A stretch of 64,000 bases of DNA from Desulfotomaculum sp. (GTDB taxonomy: Bacteria; Bacillota; Desulfotomaculia; Desulfotomaculales; Nap2-2B), in NCBI GenBank assembly GCA_003513005.1, contig DOTD01000092.1, forward strand, positions 1 to 64,000. The letters run 5' to 3'. The notes beneath the pieces are model-generated. The model ran no database searches, was not told the origin of the DNA, and worked only from the letters and a program-made list of their open reading frames with translations. The position numbers and the translations under genes were made by a program. Of the stretch, positions 8,172 through 15,363 are shown piece after piece (position 1 is the stretch's first letter; each line of letters begins with the position of its first letter).

Positions 8172-9053
8172 ATGAGAAAAACAACCAGGCTTAGAGAACT
8201 GATCAACGGCGGCGAAATTTTGGCCATGCCGATAGCGCATGACGCGACGGCAGCAAAACTTATTGAACTTGTAGGCTTCAAATCCCTGGCTACAGGGGGT
8301 TATCCAACCACAGCAACTCTTCTTGGTAAACCCGATCTTTCAATACTTTCCATGACGGAAATGGTTACACATACAAAAAACATTGCTGAAGCAGTGGATA
8401 TTCCCGTTCTTGCCGACGGTGACACGGGCTACGGTGATCTTATTAACGTGATGAGGACGGTACGCGAGTTCGAATTGGGCGGGGTCGCAGCCATGTTCAT
8501 AGAGGATCAGCTGTTCCCCAAGCGCTGCGGCCACATGGAAGGCAAGCAGATTATCGAGACGGACGAAATGGTGGCGAAATTGAGAGCGGCTATTGATGCC
8601 AGGGTGGACCCGGATTTAATCATTATGGCCCGGACGGACGCGATTGCGGTGACCGGCATAGACGATGCCATCTACCGCGCAAACAAGTATAGAGAGGCCG
8701 GGGCGGACCTGATTTTCGTGGAAGCCCCGCAGTCAATCGAGCACATGGAGAGAATAAACCGCGAAATAGACGCCCCCACCATGATTATTCAGATAGAAGG
8801 GGGCAAAACCCCCCTGCTGCCGATGAAAGAACTTGAACAGATCGGCTACAATGTCGTCGTTTACCCGGTCTCCACGCTTTTTGCGGCCGCTTTTGCAGTA
8901 AGGGGCGTCCTGGAGGAACTGATGAAGACCGGCACAACAGCCGGGTACAGGGACAGGATGTACTCCTTTGATGATTTCAACCAACTGGTAGGTCTGGACT
9001 ATCTCAGGGAGAAAGAAAATTCATTCTACAAAGCGCCGGCGTCTGCTTGCTGA
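8172..9053 (+). CDS. dml: 2,3-dimethylmalate lyase-like (isocitrate lyase/PEP mutase superfamily)
   Basis: A 293-residue TIM-barrel enzyme of the isocitrate lyase/PEP mutase superfamily. The metal/substrate motifs are ADGDTGYGD (Mg2+ binding), EDQLFPKRCGH (catalytic Cys loop) and ARTDA. Superfamily lyases of this size cleave 2-methylisocitrate (PrpB) or (2R,3S)-2,3-dimethylmalate (Dml) to pyruvate plus succinate or propionate. Linkage to the PrpF-type isomerase and LeuCD-type hydratase supports Dml, which would make the operon a 3-methylitaconate to propionate plus pyruvate route. A good AAGGAGAG ribosome site precedes ATG. No clear terminator follows. Confidence 0.82.
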   Translation: MRKTTRLRELINGGEILAMPIAHDATAAKLIELVGFKSLATGGYPTTATLLGKPDLSILSMTEMVTHTKNIAEAVDIPVLADGDTGYGDLINVMRTVREFELGGVAAMFIEDQLFPKRCGHMEGKQIIETDEMVAKLRAAIDARVDPDLIIMARTDAIAVTGIDDAIYRANKYREAGADLIFVEAPQSIEHMERINREIDAPTMIIQIEGGKTPLLPMKELEQIGYNVVVYPVSTLFAAAFAVRGVLEELMKTGTTAGYRDRMYSFDDFNQLVGLDYLREKENSFYKAPASAC

Positions 9054-9078
9054 TCATTATAGACCTTGCCGGTTTGGC

Positions 9079-9092
9079 AGGGGGTCAGGCTT
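9079..9092 (+). repeat. 14-bp direct repeat, right copy
   Basis: Identical to 4777-4790 (AGGGGGTCAGGCTT). It lies 25 bases after the lyase stop codon. The rest of the 9054-9335 gap is AT-rich, with no gene I can support. Confidence 0.6.
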
Positions 9093-9335
9093 GACTTATT
9101 GACTAAATTGGTAACTACTTATGCTAAAAATATCTTGCAAAGTAAATCCGTAATCTTTGTTTTTTAATTTTTAAGAAGGAAAATATTTGTCCATGGCGAA
9201 AATTTACCTAAAATTAGCAGATTATCTTAAAATACCGCCTGCAGCAAAAACGAAGAGAAAATACAGCAATGGATCAATTTGAAGCTTTCACGACATTTTT
9301 TTATAAATAAATATACGTTGGCATAAGGAGGTTTT

Positions 9336-10316
9336 ATGGGCCTTAAAGAAAAAGTTCTGGGCGGCCTGCTGGGAGTGGCCATTGGCGACGCCCTTGGGGT
9401 ACCTGTGGAATTCCAGCCCCGGTACAGGCTGCAAAAAACGCCGGTTTCGGAAATGATCGGTTACGGAACTCACAATAAGCCTGCCGGTACCTGGTCAGAC
9501 GATTCATCATTGACCTTTTGCCTCGCACAAAGCCTGTGCGAGAAGGGACTTGATTTAGAAGACGCCGGGGATAGATTTGTCAAATGGTACCGGAAAGGCT
9601 ACTGGACACCCCATGGAGATGTTTTTGACGTAGGAATCACAACCGCGGAAGCAATCAGACGGCTTGAGACCGGCGTTAAACCGGATCAGGCCGGCTTAGA
9701 CGATGAAAAAAGCAACGGCAATGGTTCGCTGATGCGCATTCTGCCCGCAGCAATTTACTTCCTTAATGACAATGACCAGGTTATGACCGGCGCCGTCTGC
9801 AGCATCTCCGGCCTGACGCACGGGCGCCCCCGGAGTCAGCTTGGCTGTGTCCTGTACTGCCAGCTGGCCAGAGAACTTCTCAAAAACAAAAAGCCTCCGG
9901 AAGCCTACGCCAAATTAACAGAGAAAGCCCGGGTTCTATACAGGGGAACCGCCCTGCAGAACGAATTGCAGTATTACGAACGCATTCTCGGGGGCAAGCT
10001 GCCCAGCCTGCCGGAAACAGAAATCAAATCGGGCGGCTACGTGGTAGACACCCTGGAGGCATCCATTTGGCGCCTTCTAAATACTGATTCTTTTTCGGAA
10101 GCGGTCCTTGCCGCCGTTAACCTCGGAGGAGATACCGACACTACGGGAGCAGTTACCGGGGGTTTGGCGGGCCTTTATTACGGCTATGAATCCCTGCCTG
10201 TCAGGTGGCTGAATAAACTTGCCCGCTGCGGGGAAATCCTTGACCTGGGAGAAAATCTTTTCAACAAAGTCAGGCAGTACCCGGCGCCGTTTTCAAGGTC
10301 ATACTGGGTTATATAG
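9336..10316 (+). CDS. ADP-ribosylglycohydrolase (DraG/ARH family)
   Basis: A 326-residue all-helical, dinuclear-metal ADP-ribosylhydrolase. Metal and substrate motifs are present in order: GVAIGDALGVPVEF, GTWSDDSSL, NGNGSLMRI, GLTHGRP and LGGDTDTTGAVTGGLAG. DraG-type enzymes remove ADP-ribose from proteins (for example nitrogenase reductase) or from small molecules. No nifH or DraT-like transferase lies nearby, so the substrate is unknown. An AAGGAGG site precedes the ATG by six bases. It stands alone between the dimethylmalate-type operon and repeat copy B. Confidence 0.9.
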   Translation: MGLKEKVLGGLLGVAIGDALGVPVEFQPRYRLQKTPVSEMIGYGTHNKPAGTWSDDSSLTFCLAQSLCEKGLDLEDAGDRFVKWYRKGYWTPHGDVFDVGITTAEAIRRLETGVKPDQAGLDDEKSNGNGSLMRILPAAIYFLNDNDQVMTGAVCSISGLTHGRPRSQLGCVLYCQLARELLKNKKPPEAYAKLTEKARVLYRGTALQNELQYYERILGGKLPSLPETEIKSGGYVVDTLEASIWRLLNTDSFSEAVLAAVNLGGDTDTTGAVTGGLAGLYYGYESLPVRWLNKLARCGEILDLGENLFNKVRQYPAPFSRSYWVI

Positions 10317-10417
10317 CATTTAGAGCAGACTCCTATACTGCTAACACAGTGCCAGCTTAAAGTATGAAAATTCGCCAACAAAGGGAGGGCAATGCCTCAA
10401 GTGCGATTTTGAGCCTC

Positions 10418-10562
10418 AATTCAAAGAACGAGTGAACCCGAGGATAAGCGAGGGAAGTGTTTGAGGCGTATACGCCGAGTTAAAACCTTAGCCCGAGGGT
10501 GAACGAGTTAGTACAAGTATAAGAGGCGATACTTAAGCACATAGGCAGTTGACCTCCCTAAT
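10418..10562 (+). repeat. dispersed inverted repeat, copy B (~145 bp)
   Basis: Inverted partner of 4035-4178, with the same landmarks in the opposite orientation. Besides the central GGCGTATACGCC palindrome it has longer arms (ACCCGAGGATAAGCG versus TTAGCCCGAGGGT) that could fold. It ends about 20 bases before the ribosome binding site of the next small gene, so it may sit in that gene's leader. Confidence 0.85.
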
Positions 10563-10605
10563 AAATACGGGCAGCGCAAATAAAAAGGAGGAAAAAATAG
10601 AAAAG

Positions 10606-10779
10606 ATGAGTAACAGCGGAGGCGTTTCCGGCGGTGTTTACGGTCTTGCTTTTATCGGCGCGCTTGTCTATTACCTCCAGCATGCGGCTAATTTCAAGGA
10701 AGGTGTGATCGGCTTCTTCAAAGCCCTCCTCTGGCCGGCGATACTGATCTACAAAGTACTGCAGTTCCTGAAAATGTAA
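10606..10779 (+). CDS. small membrane protein (57 aa)
   Basis: Two hydrophobic segments (about residues 9-22 and 35-52) separated by a short charged loop, HAANFKEG. From memory, similar 55-60-residue proteins beginning MSNSGGVSGGVYGLAFIGA occur widely in bacteria and are of unknown function. The ATG at 10606 is chosen because it matches the usual family N-terminus; GGAGG lies 13-14 bases upstream, longer than normal. Followed by a bidirectional terminator. Confidence 0.75.
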   Translation: MSNSGGVSGGVYGLAFIGALVYYLQHAANFKEGVIGFFKALLWPAILIYKVLQFLKM

Positions 10780-10909
10780 TTTTGACAAGCAGAAAGCGGT
10801 AAACAATTTCGCCGCCAAGGTAATTCAGGATGCAGATAAACTGGTCGCATCCCCACAGACGAACAACCGGAAATTTTAAAGACAGACACCTGAATTAGCG
10901 GAAAAAAAT

Positions 10910-10933
10910 AAAAAGCAGAAAAGCCTGCTTTTT
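10910..10933. terminator. bidirectional terminator
   Basis: A stem AAAAAGCAG/CTGCTTTTT with a 6-base loop. A- and T-runs on both sides let it serve the small membrane gene (plus) and typA (minus). Confidence 0.75.
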
Positions 10934-10992
10934 ATAAGTAAGGTATTTTATTCACTTCAACCAGAATAACAGTATTGTTTGTCCGGTATGCT

Positions 10993-12852
10993 TTACTGTT
11001 GCGCTGCGACCTGGTTAATTGGACTCTGGGCCGAGGTTTGGAGCTTAATCTTTACGTACCTGTCGCGTTCGCCCTTATTAATGATCATTTTCCGGAGCCG
11101 CAGGGATTTTGGGGTTACTTCCAGCAATTCATCATCCTTAATAAATTCGAGGCATTTTTCCAGCGTCATAGTAATCGGCGGCGTTAACCGCAGGACATCG
11201 TCGGAGCCGGAAGCCCGCGTATTGGTAAGGTGCTTCTTTTTGCAGACATTTACCGTAATATCATCATTGCGCGCATTTTCCCCGACAATCATGCCGGTAT
11301 ATACCTCAACACCCGGTTCAATAAACAAATTGCCCCTCCCCTGGGCGTTGAAAAGCCCGTAAGGTACAGCGACACCGCTCTCAAAAGCGACCAGTGAACC
11401 CCTGGTACGGGTAATGATTTCACCCTTGAAAGGCTGATAGCATTCATAAACATGGTTCATCACACCATTACCCCTGGTATCGGTTAAGAACTCGGATCTA
11501 TATCCGATCAGTCCCCTGGCCGGGATCAGGAACTCCATTTTAACAGTATTCCCCGCGGCGTTAACCATGTTCGAAAGTTCACCTTTGCGTTTTCCGACAC
11601 CTTCGATAACAGTCCCGACATATTCAGAAGAGACCTCGATGAACAACCTTTCGACGGGTTCATTCACGACCCCGCTGATGTTTTTCAGGATTACCTCCGG
11701 GCTGGTTACAGCGAATTCATAACCTTCTCGGCGCATGAATTCAATCAGTATGGACAGGTGAAGTTCCCCCCGGCCGGATACCTTAAAACAGTCGGGGTTT
11801 AGTTCTTCCACACGCAAAGAGACATTGGAAAGCAGCTCGCGTTCCAGACGATCCCGTAAATTTCGGCTGGTCACGTAGGTTCCTTCCAGACCCGCCATGG
11901 GGCTGTCGTTAACAACAAAATTCATGGAAATAGTGGGTTCGTCGATATTTACGAAAGAAACAGGCTCTACCAGGTCCGGTGAGCAGATGGTGTCTCCAAT
12001 ATTTATCTCCTGTATACCCGAGACGGCTATTATTTCCCCGGCCCGGGCACGGTCAGTTTCCACCCTTTTAAGGCCTTCAAAAGTATAAAGCGTGTTTATC
12101 CTGACCCGTTTCTCCTTGCCGGCCGTATTGCAAAGAATTATTTCCTGGTCTTTGGAGATAACGCCCCTGCTTATTTTGCCGATCCCTATTCTCCCTACAT
12201 AATTGTCGTAATCAATAGATGAAACGACTAACTGCAGGGGGCCGTCCGGATCGCCTTCCGGGGCAGGCATCTTTTCAATAATCATATCCAGCAGCGGTTT
12301 CATGTCGGTTGAAGAATCATCCAGAGAAATTCTTGCGTAACCTTCTTTTGCGGATGTATAGACAACCGGAAAGTCAAGCTGTTCCTCACCGGCTTCAAGA
12401 TCGATAAACAGGTCCAGCACCTTATCCACAACCTCTTCCGGGCGTGCGCCCGGCCGGTCAATCTTGTTGATCACCACAATAGGCTTCAGGCACGCTTCCA
12501 GGGATTTTTTCAATACAAAACGGGTCTGCGGCATGGCGCTCTCAAAAGCGTCAACCAGCAGAAGCACTCCGTCGACCATCTTGACGATGCGCTCGACCTC
12601 TCCGCCGAAGTCTGCATGGCCCGGAGTATCGACAATGTTAATTTTGGTGTTTTTATATACGATGCTGGTATTTTTTGATAATATAGTTATCCCGCGTTCC
12701 CGTTCCAGTTCGTTATTGTCCATCACTCTTTCGGGCATGACCTGGTTGTTGCGGAAAAACCCGGTTTGTTTGAGCAATTTGTCAACCAGAGTGGTTTTGC
12801 CGTGATCAACGTGGGCTATTATAGCTATATTTCTAAGAGATTTTTCTTCCAT
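10993..12852 (-). CDS. typA: translational GTPase TypA/BipA
   Basis: A 619-residue ribosome-associated GTPase of normal family length. The G1 motif AHVDHGKTTL starts near residue 14, with switch II DTPGHADFGGEV and G4 NKIDRPGAR. Elongation-factor domains II, III and V and the BipA-specific C-terminal domain (TDTRGNGVMNH, IVGENARNDD) follow. It acts in ribosome assembly and stress adaptation, particularly at low temperature. It is monocistronic and convergent with the small membrane gene. Confidence 0.97.
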   Translation of the reverse strand: MEEKSLRNIAIIAHVDHGKTTLVDKLLKQTGFFRNNQVMPERVMDNNELERERGITILSKNTSIVYKNTKINIVDTPGHADFGGEVERIVKMVDGVLLLVDAFESAMPQTRFVLKKSLEACLKPIVVINKIDRPGARPEEVVDKVLDLFIDLEAGEEQLDFPVVYTSAKEGYARISLDDSSTDMKPLLDMIIEKMPAPEGDPDGPLQLVVSSIDYDNYVGRIGIGKISRGVISKDQEIILCNTAGKEKRVRINTLYTFEGLKRVETDRARAGEIIAVSGIQEINIGDTICSPDLVEPVSFVNIDEPTISMNFVVNDSPMAGLEGTYVTSRNLRDRLERELLSNVSLRVEELNPDCFKVSGRGELHLSILIEFMRREGYEFAVTSPEVILKNISGVVNEPVERLFIEVSSEYVGTVIEGVGKRKGELSNMVNAAGNTVKMEFLIPARGLIGYRSEFLTDTRGNGVMNHVYECYQPFKGEIITRTRGSLVAFESGVAVPYGLFNAQGRGNLFIEPGVEVYTGMIVGENARNDDITVNVCKKKHLTNTRASGSDDVLRLTPPITMTLEKCLEFIKDDELLEVTPKSLRLRKMIINKGERDRYVKIKLQTSAQSPINQVAAQQ

Positions 12853-12990
12853 ATATGTATCCTTTATATTTATCCTTTCAAACTGCCGGGTCTTTTAGAA
12901 AAACAACAGCGAACCAGTTTTCGCGGCCGCCTATTACTCATTAAATAATGGAAAATGGTTTAAGTATTATGAAAAGCAAATGGCAATATT

Positions 12991-13034
12991 AAAGACCTGC
13001 CAAATCTAAGATTACAGCAGGTCTTTATTTTTTT
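12991..13034. terminator. terminator downstream of zinc-ribbon gene
   Basis: A ten-base-pair stem AAAGACCTGC/GCAGGTCTTT (12991-13026) with a 16-base loop and a T-rich tail on the plus side. On the minus strand it directly follows the stop of the zinc-ribbon gene and precedes typA by about 140 bases. The interval 12853-12990 shows no gene. Confidence 0.75.
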
Positions 13035-13045
13035 GTCGCTAAAGC

Positions 13046-13348
13046 CTAGTAACGACTGCGCGGCTGATAACAGTCCCTGCAGTATACCGGTCTGTCTCCG
13101 CGAGGCTGGAAAGGAACCTCGGTCTCTTTGCCGCATGTGGCGCAGACTGCCGGATACATCTGACGGTCCTGACGAAAACCGGAGTTTCCGCCGCCTCTTC
13201 TGTTTTGAGCTTTACGAGCCGCACGGCATTCCGGGCAGCGTCCGGGATCATTGGTAAACCCTTTTTCTGCGAAAAACTCCTGCTCCGATACGGAGAAGAC
13301 AAACTCGGTTCCGCAATCACGGCATGTCAGCTGACGGTCTTGAAACAT
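13046..13348 (-). CDS. zinc-ribbon (CxxC-x-CxxC) protein
   Basis: A 100-residue protein with four paired-cysteine knuckles: TCRDCG, RCPECR, VCATCG and YCRDC. These are predicted to bind two zinc ions. The N-terminal half matches the probable zinc-ribbon family (FVFSVSEQEFFAEKGF), the linker is Arg/Gly-rich (QNRRGGGNSGF) and the C-terminal ribbon resembles the CxxC-x-CxxC domain. Likely a nucleic-acid- or ribosome-associated small protein; the function is unproved. A GAGGGGG site precedes the ATG. Confidence 0.85.
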   Translation of the reverse strand: MFQDRQLTCRDCGTEFVFSVSEQEFFAEKGFTNDPGRCPECRAARKAQNRRGGGNSGFRQDRQMYPAVCATCGKETEVPFQPRGDRPVYCRDCYQPRSRY

Positions 13349-13988
13349 TAAAAAACCCCCTCATTTTTTTTATCCAATGGAATTAGGATTAACAACCACT
13401 TTAATCCCATTGAACTTGAGAGAGCGTGATTTGTAATACCTAATCTAAGGACAATACCATAATAACACGTGTAATTTACAAAGTCAAATCAATATATCTA
13501 TAATAATTTGTCTAAAAAATGCTTTTCAAAGTGACAGTCAAAACGACTTTCATAAATGCCCGTTTCCGCCCCTTTAAAACAATATTTTCATCTGTTCTCC
13601 TGTGTCAAATAGTCATGGTTGTTCTTTATTACATATATCTCCAAGATATAATCAGAATGATCAGCGTCACAAACACAGATAAGCTTATCAGCTTTTCCTG
13701 GCATTTCCCTTACTCCTCGTAGAATAATTTTTCGTAAGGTTTTCATAAGATAATTTCCATTTGCAAACCCTAACTAATTGGCATTAATTTACTGGAAATA
13801 TTGTTCCTTGATAATTTTTTATATATCTACGTTATTTTAGAAGCTATTTAAATTTTCCAAAACCACTTTGTATCAGCCTTGGATTCATAGTTCAATTTAT
13901 AAACACCATGGGATACCTGACTGGGACAACTTAGCTTTTTGTCCCCTTAATCGGGGATTTTGTTTTTAATTTTTATAATCTCATTTAT
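13349..13988. other. AT-rich intergenic stretch
   Basis: 640 bases, about two-thirds A+T, with no convincing gene. A 67-codon reading frame at 13519-13722 lacks a ribosome binding site and a recognisable product. A short hairpin TCCCC/GGGGA at 13942-13957 followed by a T-rich run is a weak terminator candidate. Confidence 0.5.
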
Positions 13989-14333
13989 TTACGGTAAACC
14001 CAGGCTGATCTTTAAAACATGATTTACTTCGTCCATTTTCTCCGGAGAAAGAGCGCCTATCTTTTTGACCAGGCGGGACTTATCAACAGTGAGAATTTGC
14101 GCGGCATTGACCGCACTCTCTCTTTCCAAACCACCTTCCCCGGCGTCCAAACTGACTAGGAAAGGATAGATTTTACTCACTGCCGTGGTTACCACTACTA
14201 TAATGACAGTAGAGCCATACCTGTTACCTGCATTATTCTGAACAATGACAGCGGGCCTATAACCCGCCTGCTCGCTGCCTCTTGCCGGGTTGAAGTCCAC
14301 CAGGAAAATATCACCGCGCCTGACTTCACTCAT
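13989..14333 (-). CDS. mazF: MazF/PemK-type endoribonuclease toxin
   Basis: A 114-residue toxin of the MazF/PemK (CcdB-fold) family. It opens VRRGDIFLVDFNPARGSEQAGYRP and continues PAVIVQNNAGNRYGSTVIIVVVTTA; the conserved Arg and Ser/Thr residues of the mRNA-cleaving active site are present. Family members cleave mRNA at short sequence motifs. Its start overlaps the antitoxin stop by 8 bases, the normal translational coupling of such pairs. Confidence 0.93.
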   Translation of the reverse strand: MSEVRRGDIFLVDFNPARGSEQAGYRPAVIVQNNAGNRYGSTVIIVVVTTAVSKIYPFLVSLDAGEGGLERESAVNAAQILTVDKSRLVKKIGALSPEKMDEVNHVLKISLGLP

Positions 14334-14559
14334 GTAAGACCACCTCGGACTGCGCTGAAATGGTTACCTCAGCTTCTTTCCGGTTAACTTCCGACAATAC
14401 AGCGTACCCTTCCGCCAATTCTTTTTCTATTTCTTCCTGTTTGATCCTGCGTAATAGTTCAGCCACCGCGCCGCTTCTCGTAGTAGCCCACTGACAGGCC
14501 AATTGGTCAAGAACATTTATCAGCATTGAAGATAAACTAATTGTAATCTTGTTGCTCAT
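14326..14559 (-). CDS. MazE-like ribbon-helix-helix antitoxin
   Basis: A 77-residue protein beginning KITISLSSMLINVLDQLA, typical of the ribbon-helix-helix DNA-binding domain. A charged helical tail (residues 40-77) would wrap the MazF partner. The ATG at 14559 is chosen because GAGGTG lies six bases upstream; a longer frame to 14613 lacks a site. It precedes and overlaps mazF and would autorepress the operon. Confidence 0.88.
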   Translation of the reverse strand: MSNKITISLSSMLINVLDQLACQWATTRSGAVAELLRRIKQEEIEKELAEGYAVLSEVNRKEAEVTISAQSEVVLHE

Positions 14560-14761
14560 TGACGACACCTCTTGGTTCAATGCTATCATACCAGAATACA
14601 TAATGTCAATCATACTACTGTTCCTACTTTTTAGGAATATCCATGCTGGGATGCCCGATTCATTGCTATCAGAATTCTCTGCCGGATACTATGGAGCATA
14701 AAATAAACGATAAAAACACCGGGCTTACTCTTCTTGAATAAACCCGGCAGTAAAACCAATT

Positions 14762-15019
14762 TTATATTTTTCGTAAAATTTCATGGCGCCCGATAGCGTG
14801 AAGTATCATTGTGTCGCTGTTTTGTTCAAAAATAATCCTGATATCCTTGTTAACATAAGCCTCCCAGAACCCTGTGCCTTTGATCCGGTGAATCTTAAGT
14901 GAATTATGTTTAGGATTGACAGCAATAAAATGAAGGGTTTTTCCGGCCTGTTTCCGCTCGGCCGGCGATAGCTTCCGAAAATCATTATTAAAAGGATCAG
15001 TTAGAATTATCGTCGGCAT
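14762..15019 (-). CDS. RelE/ParE-superfamily toxin
   Basis: An 85-residue RelE-fold protein: LTDPFNNDFRKLSPAERKQ helix, then HRIKGTGFWEAYVNKDIRIIFEQ and HAIGRHEILRKI at the C-terminus. The C-terminal basic/His residues fit an mRNA interferase (YafQ/HigB-like). It starts inside the antitoxin gene, overlapping 23 bases. ATG at 15019 is preferred over 15034 because the family begins at this point. Confidence 0.85.
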   Translation of the reverse strand: MPTIILTDPFNNDFRKLSPAERKQAGKTLHFIAVNPKHNSLKIHRIKGTGFWEAYVNKDIRIIFEQNSDTMILHAIGRHEILRKI

Positions 15020-15299
15020 TTTTTTCTTCCCCAAGAAATTCTAATAAGTCGTCAACATTGGAAAATGTTTTATATCGGCCTTCCTTCAAGGCGTCGGCGC
15101 TTTGCTTCATTTTTTCCTGCCAGGAATCAGACCAAAAATACTCCTGGCTTTTATCGTGCCAGGCAACGGGTTTGATAAAAATTCCACCATCCCGTTCCTC
15201 CAAGGCGATATAATCACCCTCCTGTATACTTAGTTTTTTAGCAATTTGGGACAGGCTGATAAGCATACGTTTTTGTACTTGTTGTATAATCAATGGCAT
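14997..15299 (-). CDS. AbrB/MazE swapped-hairpin antitoxin
   Basis: A 100-residue antitoxin. The N-terminal half is a SpoVT/AbrB-type DNA-binding domain (QKRMLISLSQIAKKLSIQEGDYI), the rest an acidic tail rich in Asp/Glu that should neutralise the downstream RelE-type toxin. ATG at 15299 is chosen; AAGGAA lies about ten bases upstream, and a GTG at 15308 would sit too close to it. Autoregulation is likely through the palindrome at 15317-15344. Confidence 0.85.
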   Translation of the reverse strand: MPLIIQQVQKRMLISLSQIAKKLSIQEGDYIALEERDGGIFIKPVAWHDKSQEYFWSDSWQEKMKQSADALKEGRYKTFSNVDDLLEFLGEEKNADDNSN

Positions 15300-15316
15300 C
15301 TGCGACACTTCCTTAA

Positions 15317-15363
15317 CTGATATGCTGTAAATACAGCATATCAGTATTTTCAGATATTGTCAA
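15317..15363 (-). promoter_or_regulatory. promoter with overlapping perfect palindromic operator
   Basis: A 28-bp perfect inverted repeat (13-bp arms CTGATATGCTGTA, 2-bp centre) at 15317-15344. On the minus strand TTGACA (15358-15363), a 17-base spacer and TATGCT (15335-15340) form a near-consensus promoter whose -10 lies inside the palindrome. The -35 lies within the last codons of sbcC. This is a textbook arrangement for antitoxin autorepression. Confidence 0.88.

Noticed and set aside
9193..9282. 29-codon frame (MAKIYLKLADYLKIPP...) before the ADP-ribosylglycohydrolase
   Set aside because: The possible ribosome site is too far from the ATG (about 13 bases) and no family is recognised.
13519..13722. 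67-codon hydrophobic frame on the plus strand
   Set aside because: No ribosome site, AT-rich random-looking translation, no neighbours in the same direction.
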